Notes under the pieces: generated by a model
What the model saw: only the letters and a program-made list of their open reading frames with translations
The model's database searches: none
Told to the model about the DNA's origin: nothing
Origin: an uncultured Bradyrhizobium sp.
Lineage (GTDB): Bacteria > Pseudomonadota > Alphaproteobacteria > Rhizobiales > Xanthobacteraceae
DNA length: 64,000 bases
Reading direction: 5' to 3'
Assembly (NCBI RefSeq): GCF_936943645.1
Contig: NZ_CAKZJO010000102.1
Coordinates: 47,633 to 111,632 of the forward strand
Made by a program: the position numbers and the translations under genes
Shown here: positions 59,455 to 64,000 of the stretch, piece after piece
Layout: the number at the start of each line of letters is the position of its first letter
Position numbering within the stretch: position 1 is the first letter of the stretch

Positions 59455-60279
59455 CTACGTCCCCACGCACAGCGTGGCGCGCTGCTTGCGCAGCAGGGCG
59501 ATCACGGACAGCGCGGTGATCAATCCGGTCTTGGGATTTTCGGACGGGATGTTCTCGATGCTCATCGAGAAGCGCGCCGAATCTGCTTCGACCTCGATGC
59601 GGTGAACGTTGCGCGTCACGGTCGGATCGGCCCAGACCTGGATCTGGGTGCGATCGGGCCCGATGCCCGCCAGCGACAGCGCGACGGCGACATTGACGTT
59701 GGCCGGGAAACCCTTCGCCGCCTCGCGCGCGCTGCCCTCGAACAGCTTCAGCGGCTCGCGCAGATTGTCGATGTCGATCTTGTTCTGAACGATGAACGGC
59801 GCGCCCTTCAGCCCGTCGATCGGCTTGCGCGTCACCATCTTCACCGAATGAATGGTGCCGATCGCGGCGGCGTTGACGGCGTCGAGACCGATCAGCGCGC
59901 CGGTCGGCACGATGATGCGGCCGCCATTGGCGCGGGCGAGATCGACCAGGTCGAAATTATCGAGCAGGCCGCCGACGCTGACCACGACCGCTGCCTTGCC
60001 GCGCCTCACTGTGGGCTCGACGATCGTGCGCAGATGATGACTGGGCGCGCACTCGACGACGATATCGGCGGCATCGCCGAGCTGGTCGATCGGCAGGATT
60101 TCCGGCTGATGACGCAGGCCGCTGAGGAAAGCCCGATGCTTGGCGGGATCGCGCACCGCGACGGCCGACAGCGTCAATCCCTCGATGCCCTGATCGAGCG
60201 CGGTCGCGATCTTGGTGCCGATCGAGCCCAAGCCTGCGATGGCGACCCGCAATTCACTCGACGCGCTCGGTTCAGTCAT
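59455..60279 (-). CDS. nadX: L-aspartate dehydrogenase
   Basis: This 274-residue NAD(P)-dependent enzyme has the Rossmann motif AIAGLGSIGTKIA. GALIGLDAVNAAAIGTIHSVKMVTRKP matches the aspartate-dehydrogenase catalytic region, as do GFPANVNVAVALSLAGIGPDRT and the DPTVTRNVHRIEVEA dimer interface. It converts aspartate to iminoaspartate/oxaloacetate, either for NAD synthesis or for aspartate use. No nadA/nadC is adjacent; it follows the LysR gene by 34 bases on the same strand. Confidence 0.88.
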   Translation of the reverse strand: MTEPSASSELRVAIAGLGSIGTKIATALDQGIEGLTLSAVAVRDPAKHRAFLSGLRHQPEILPIDQLGDAADIVVECAPSHHLRTIVEPTVRRGKAAVVVSVGGLLDNFDLVDLARANGGRIIVPTGALIGLDAVNAAAIGTIHSVKMVTRKPIDGLKGAPFIVQNKIDIDNLREPLKLFEGSAREAAKGFPANVNVAVALSLAGIGPDRTQIQVWADPTVTRNVHRIEVEADSARFSMSIENIPSENPKTGLITALSVIALLRKQRATLCVGT

Positions 60280-60313
60280 GGCAACACCCTCTCCGGTCCT
60301 TCGTCATAGCTGC

Positions 60314-61231
60314 TCACGCCTCCCGCGCATAGCTGCGCAGGCGCGCTTCCAGCACGGCCAGCATGGCATCGCGGGCAGGATCGCGCGAGCCGCGCAGCCA
60401 GGCGGCGGCGAGCGGTAGCCGGCCGACGGGACCATTCTGTTTCGGCCGAAGCGGCACGAAGCGCACGCCTGTCACCGCCATGCGCGTCGTCCAGCGCGGC
60501 ACGATCGCGACGCCAAGCTTCGTGGCGACGAGGTTGATGATGGTCTGCTTCTCGTCGGCGACCTGCACGATGCGCGGCGTGAGGCCCGCCTGCTCGAACA
60601 GCTTGATGGTGAGGTCGTGGCTGTGCGGCCGCGAGCGGCGGTCCGGCACCAGCATCGACTCGTCGGCGATATCAGCCAACGTGATCGACTTCCTTGTTGC
60701 GAGCGCGTGCCGCTGCGGAAAGGCCACGATCGCCGTCTCTTGCAGGAGGTCGCGGAATTCGAGCCGCTTGTCGGCGCGATCGGGCGGACGGACGAAGGCG
60801 AGATCGAGCGCGCCGGTCAGGATCTTCGGCAGCAGCCGAACCGTCTTGTCCTCGAGGAGCTGCACCGCGATCTCGGGATGCTTGCTGCGGAAATCGCGCA
60901 GCAGTGGCGGCAGCAGCCCGGCCGCCGCACTGTCGATGGCACCGATCCGCAGCCGCCGCGCGGCTCTCGCGCGGGAGCGGTTGCGCAGATTGCTCTCGAC
61001 GGCCTCGACCTTGGCGAGGATGGCGCGGGCATCGCCCAACAGACTAGTGCCATCCTCGGTGAGCGACACCGCGCGCGTCGTCCGCGCGAACAGGCGCGTG
61101 CCGAGATCCTCTTCTAGCAGCCGGATCTGCCGGCCGAGCGCCGAAGGCAGCATCTGGAGCTGCTGCGCTGCGCGGCCGAAATGCAGCTGCTCGGCCGCCG
61201 CCACGAAGCATCGGAGCTGATGCAATTCCAT
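60314..61231 (-). CDS. LysR-family regulator, tartrate/dicarboxylate type
   Basis: This 305-residue regulator begins MELHQLRCFVAAAEQLHFGR. It has the helix-turn-helix AAQQLQMLPSALGRQIRLLE, where a proline in the usual turn is notable, and a substrate domain from about 90. It is divergent from an MFS transporter and a tartrate-type dehydrogenase, which suggests that it controls them. It is followed by the aspartate dehydrogenase gene, which it may also regulate by autoregulation of its own operon. Confidence 0.9.
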   Translation of the reverse strand: MELHQLRCFVAAAEQLHFGRAAQQLQMLPSALGRQIRLLEEDLGTRLFARTTRAVSLTEDGTSLLGDARAILAKVEAVESNLRNRSRARAARRLRIGAIDSAAAGLLPPLLRDFRSKHPEIAVQLLEDKTVRLLPKILTGALDLAFVRPPDRADKRLEFRDLLQETAIVAFPQRHALATRKSITLADIADESMLVPDRRSRPHSHDLTIKLFEQAGLTPRIVQVADEKQTIINLVATKLGVAIVPRWTTRMAVTGVRFVPLRPKQNGPVGRLPLAAAWLRGSRDPARDAMLAVLEARLRSYAREA

Positions 61232-61278
61232 CGAGGGTCCTCTCGTCTCGCCCAGGCAATCCTGTTGCGGAAGATCGC

Positions 61279-61360
61279 CATGGCCGGGCTTATCCGGCTA
61301 TCCGCGCCTGTCCTCACGGCACGGAGAACGTGGATGCCCGGGACAAGCCCCGGCATGACG
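61279..61360. repeat. ATGCCCGGG palindromic repeat, inverted copy
   Basis: It runs from CATGGCCGGGCTTATCC to GAACGTGGATGCCCGGGACA and ends in GGCATGACG. It is homologous, in opposite orientation, to 48033-48157 with small mismatches (CCCCGGCAT instead of CCCGGGCAT). It sits in the LysR-MFS divergent region. Confidence 0.78.
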
Positions 61361-61413
61361 CTGCGGCTTCAGGGCGTCCAGCGCTCACCTGCCACGCGAT
61401 CGCTCCGCAAGGA

Positions 61414-61434
61414 TTATATCATTTTTTTGTATAA
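61414..61434. promoter_or_regulatory. AT-rich dyad TTATA-N11-TATAA before the MFS gene
   Basis: A perfect 5-bp inverted repeat lies 80 bases upstream of the transporter ATG, and its spacer contains a run of seven T. It is the only AT-rich dyad in the divergent region and is a candidate LysR contact or promoter element. Spacing does not fit the T-N11-A core exactly, so this is tentative. Confidence 0.35.
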
Positions 61435-61513
61435 ACCAGCGCCAATTGAATGTGCCTCCTGCCGGCGCCTAGGCTTGCCACCTCACAACAACGGGAACCT
61501 GAGGGAGGCGAGG

Positions 61514-62812
61514 ATGACGAGCGAGGTTCAGACGCGCGTGCTGCGCAAGATCACCTGGCGCATCGTTCCCTTCATCATGCTGCTGTACTTCGTGGCCTTC
61601 ATCGACCGCGTCAATATCGGTTTTGCGTCGCTGACCATGAACAAGGACATCGGCCTGTCCCCGGCCGTCTACGGCTTCGGCGCCGGCATCTTCTTCTGGG
61701 GCTACTTCCTGTTCGAGGTGCCCTCCAACATCATCCTGCACAAGATCGGTGCGCGGATCTGGATCGCGCGGGTGATGATCACCTGGGGCCTCGTCTCGGC
61801 CGCCATGGCGTTCGTGCAGGGGCCGACCAGTTTTTACGTGCTGCGCTTCCTGCTCGGTGTCGCCGAGGCCGGCTTCTTCCCCGGCATCATCCTTTATCTC
61901 TCCTACTGGTTCCCGGCGCGCCAGCGCGCCGCCGTCACCGCCTTGTTCATGGCGGCTGCCCCGCTTTCCACCGTGCTGGGCTCGCCGATCTCCGGCGCGC
62001 TGCTGGAGATGGACGGCCTCTTCGGCTTCAAGGGCTGGCAATGGCTGTTCGTGCTCGAAGCGCTGCCGGCCGTGGTGCTCGGCTTCGTCGTGCTGGGTTT
62101 CCTGACCGACCGCCCGGAGAAGGCCAAGTGGCTTGCCGAGGACGAGCGGCGCTGGCTGGTCGAAACCATGAACGTGGAGACCACTCGCAAGGCCGCGACC
62201 GCGAGCCACAGCATCTGGCGTGGGCTTGCCGATCCGCGCGTGCTGGCGCTGTCGCTGATCTATTTCGGCACCTCTGCCGGCCTTTACACGCTCGGCGTCT
62301 GGGCGCCGCAGATCATCAAGCAGTTCGGCTTGTCCTCGCTCCAGGTCGGCTTCCTCAACGCGCTGCCGGCGACCGCGGCTGTCGTCGCCATGATCCTGTG
62401 GGCGCGGCATTCGGACCGCACCGGCGAGCGCACCTGGCACGTGGTGTGGGCCTGCCTGATCGCTGCCGCAGGCCTTGCCTATGCGGGCCTTGCGACCGGC
62501 GTCGTCGCCGTGCTGGCCGCGCTGACGCTGGTGAACATCGGCATCTCCTCGGCAAAGCCGCCGCTGTGGAGCATGCCCACATTGTTCCTGTCCGGCCCCG
62601 CCGCCGCGGCCGGCATTGCCACCATCAACTCGATCGGCAATCTCGGTGGTTTCGTCGGTCCTGCCATGATCGGCTGGATCAAGGACCAGACCGGCAGCTT
62701 CGTCGGCGGTCTCTATTTCGTCAGCGGCCTGCTGGTTCTCTCCGCTGCCCTGACCCTGCTATTGTCGCGCGCGAAAACCGCGCCGGTCGAACCTGTCCCG
62801 CAATCCCACTGA
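61514..62812 (+). CDS. MFS transporter, anion:cation symporter (tartrate type)
   Basis: This 432-residue protein has twelve predicted membrane segments. LLYFVAFIDRVNIGFASLTMN and FEVPSNIILHKIGARIWIARVM are the hallmarks of the ACS group (TtuB/phthalate/hexuronate transporters). GxAEAGFFPGIILYLSYWFP also matches. A GAGGGAGGCGAGG ribosome-binding site precedes the ATG at 61514. It is cotranscribed with a tartrate-dehydrogenase-like gene 21 bases downstream, so tartrate or a similar dicarboxylate is the likely cargo. Confidence 0.9.
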   Translation: MTSEVQTRVLRKITWRIVPFIMLLYFVAFIDRVNIGFASLTMNKDIGLSPAVYGFGAGIFFWGYFLFEVPSNIILHKIGARIWIARVMITWGLVSAAMAFVQGPTSFYVLRFLLGVAEAGFFPGIILYLSYWFPARQRAAVTALFMAAAPLSTVLGSPISGALLEMDGLFGFKGWQWLFVLEALPAVVLGFVVLGFLTDRPEKAKWLAEDERRWLVETMNVETTRKAATASHSIWRGLADPRVLALSLIYFGTSAGLYTLGVWAPQIIKQFGLSSLQVGFLNALPATAAVVAMILWARHSDRTGERTWHVVWACLIAAAGLAYAGLATGVVAVLAALTLVNIGISSAKPPLWSMPTLFLSGPAAAAGIATINSIGNLGGFVGPAMIGWIKDQTGSFVGGLYFVSGLLVLSAALTLLLSRAKTAPVEPVPQSH

Positions 62813-62833
62813 TCTCTCACACGGAGCCCATCC

Positions 62834-63907
62834 ATGCGCACCCATTCGATCGCAGCCATTCCCGCCGACGGCATCGGCCCCGAGGTGATCTCGGCCGGTG
62901 TCCGCGTGCTGGAGGCGCTGGCCAAGCGCAGCGGCGATATCGCCTTCAACGTCAAGACGTTCGACTGGGGCTCGGACTATTACAAGAAGCACGGCGTGAT
63001 GATGCCGGCCGACGGTCTCGCGGAGCTCAAGAAGTTCGACGCGATCTATTTCGGCGCGGTCGGCGCCCCCGACGTGCCCGACCACATCACGCTGTGGGGC
63101 CTGCGCCTGCCGATCTGCCAGGGTTTCGACCAATACGCCAATGTGCGGCCCACGAAAATCCTGCCGGGCGTGGCTTCGCCGCTGCGCAATGTCGGCGTCG
63201 GCGATCTCGACTGGGTGATCGTGCGCGAGAATTCGGAGGGCGAATATGCCGGCATGGGCGGCCGGGCCCACAAGGGCCTGCCGGAAGAGGTCGGCACCGA
63301 AGTCGCCGTCTTCACCCGCGTCGGCGTCACCCGCATCATGCGCTATGCGTTCCAGCTCGCGCAGTCGCGTCCACGCAAATTCCTGACCGTGGTGACCAAG
63401 TCGAACGCACAGCGCCACGGCATGGTGATGTGGGACGAGATCGCCGCGGAAGTCGCGACCGAATTTCCCGACGTTACCTGGGACAGGATGCTGGTCGACG
63501 CGATGACGGTGCGCATGACGCTGCATCCCAAGAGCCTCGACACCATCGTCGCGACCAATTTGCACGCCGATATCCTCTCGGACCTCGCCGGCGCGCTGGC
63601 GGGCAGCCTCGGCGTCGCGCCGACCGGCAACATCGATCCGCAGCGCCGCTTTCCCTCGATGTTCGAGCCGATCCACGGCTCGGCCTTCGACATCACCGGC
63701 AAGGGCATCGCCAACCCCGTTGCAACCTTCTGGACGGGCGCGCAGATGCTCGAGCATCTCGGCGAGAAGGACGCAGCGTCGCGACTGATGATTGCGGTCG
63801 AGAAAGTCTGCGCGGCCGGCATTCTCACGCCCGACGTCGGCGGCAAGGCGACGACGAAGGACGTGACGGATGCCGTGATCGACGCGATCCACGGGTCCAA
63901 TGTGTAA
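62834..63907 (+). CDS. ttuC: Tartrate dehydrogenase/D-malate-type decarboxylating dehydrogenase
   Basis: This 357-residue isocitrate/isopropylmalate-dehydrogenase-family enzyme begins IAAIPADGIGPEVISAGVRV. It has the VRENSEGEYAGMGGR segment and the metal-binding signature NLHADILSDLAGALAGSLG. Local sequence matches the tartrate dehydrogenase/decarboxylase and D-malate dehydrogenase branch more than isopropylmalate dehydrogenase. Adjacent to an ACS transporter and divergent LysR, which fits a tartrate utilisation unit. Choice between tartrate and D-malate is uncertain. Confidence 0.9.
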   Translation: MRTHSIAAIPADGIGPEVISAGVRVLEALAKRSGDIAFNVKTFDWGSDYYKKHGVMMPADGLAELKKFDAIYFGAVGAPDVPDHITLWGLRLPICQGFDQYANVRPTKILPGVASPLRNVGVGDLDWVIVRENSEGEYAGMGGRAHKGLPEEVGTEVAVFTRVGVTRIMRYAFQLAQSRPRKFLTVVTKSNAQRHGMVMWDEIAAEVATEFPDVTWDRMLVDAMTVRMTLHPKSLDTIVATNLHADILSDLAGALAGSLGVAPTGNIDPQRRFPSMFEPIHGSAFDITGKGIANPVATFWTGAQMLEHLGEKDAASRLMIAVEKVCAAGILTPDVGGKATTKDVTDAVIDAIHGSNV

Positions 63908-63953
63908 GAGAGCCGCCACCAATTGAGGTTGGTCTCACCGCGGGCTCGCTGCA

Positions 63954-64000
63954 CCTCTCCCGCTTGCGGGGGAGGTCGGCGCGAAGCGCCGGGTGGGGGC
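63954..64000. repeat. Truncated CTCTCCCGC palindromic repeat at the window end
   Basis: ACCTCTCCCGC-TT-GCGGGGGAGGT (from 63954) is the same hairpin as the arms of 25252-25370. GGCGCGAAGCGCCGGGTGGGG follows the internal layout of that element. The window ends inside it. No gene is seen after the tartrate dehydrogenase stop. Confidence 0.72.

Overview
This is a GC-rich alphaproteobacterial chromosome segment, most likely from Bradyrhizobium or a very close relative. The main evidence is a circularly permuted two-piece tmRNA gene whose tag reads ANDNFAPVAQAA, an alpha-type SspB next to it, an Irr-box-like site before feoAB, and several families of palindromic intergenic repeats typical of Bradyrhizobium/Rhodopseudomonas. 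I see no phage, transposase, integrase, CRISPR array, tRNA or rRNA. This is core plus ordinary metabolic chromosome, not a genomic island. All family assignments come from reading motifs, without database searches.

Layout. 1-6.5 kb: end of serB, then on the minus strand the protein-quality-control set hflK-hflC-DUF2065-degP and the folate/dTMP set thyA-GNAT-folA. 6.6-11.3 kb: a tripartite tricarboxylate transporter (tctB-tctA-hairpin-tctC) and a split chromate transporter. 11.4-16.9 kb (plus): ssrA, sspB, fumC, a DUF4169/ribbon-helix-helix pair, and feoAB. 17.1-20.4 kb (minus): a sulfite-dehydrogenase-like cluster (molybdoenzyme, cytochrome c, DUF302, small membrane proteins). 20.6-25 kb: GNAT, LysR, alcohol dehydrogenase, cupin, DUF2336. 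25.4-34 kb: a large AsmA protein, cytochrome P450 with a divergent TetR gene and a perfect operator palindrome, a MarR/epoxide-hydrolase divergent pair with duplicated operators, a PEP-mutase-like enzyme and a tautomerase. 34-42 kb: two GGDEF-EAL proteins around an MFS transporter, and a periplasmic amino-acid-type binding protein. 42.2-46.1 kb: a TRAP transporter (DctP plus fused DctQM) with a 2-hydroxyacid dehydrogenase. 46.5-50.8 kb: a secreted caspase-like protein, an FAD-linked oxidase, a thioesterase, DUF1328. 51-58 kb: uvrD, a HicB-like protein, cysteine-rich and OmpA-like envelope proteins, and a membrane/lipid trio (Mpo1-like, epimerase, ICMT-like). 58-64 kb: a sorbosone-type dehydrogenase, then a LysR-aspartate dehydrogenase unit divergent from a tartrate-type transporter and dehydrogenase.

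Best leads. (1) A palindromic element of the kind otherwise found between genes lies in frame inside uvrD, between helicase motifs II and III. (2) The SspB C-terminal tail (the expected ClpX-docking motif) is nearly repeated at the N-terminus of the DUF4169 protein 1.8 kb away, suggesting a second ClpX-binding protein. (3) The sulfite dehydrogenase/DUF302/DUF417 cluster. (4) A MarR protein with a CxxC-x4-CxxC tail facing two matched operators. (5) A GNAT gene that has lost its stop and runs about 390 bases antisense into a LysR gene.
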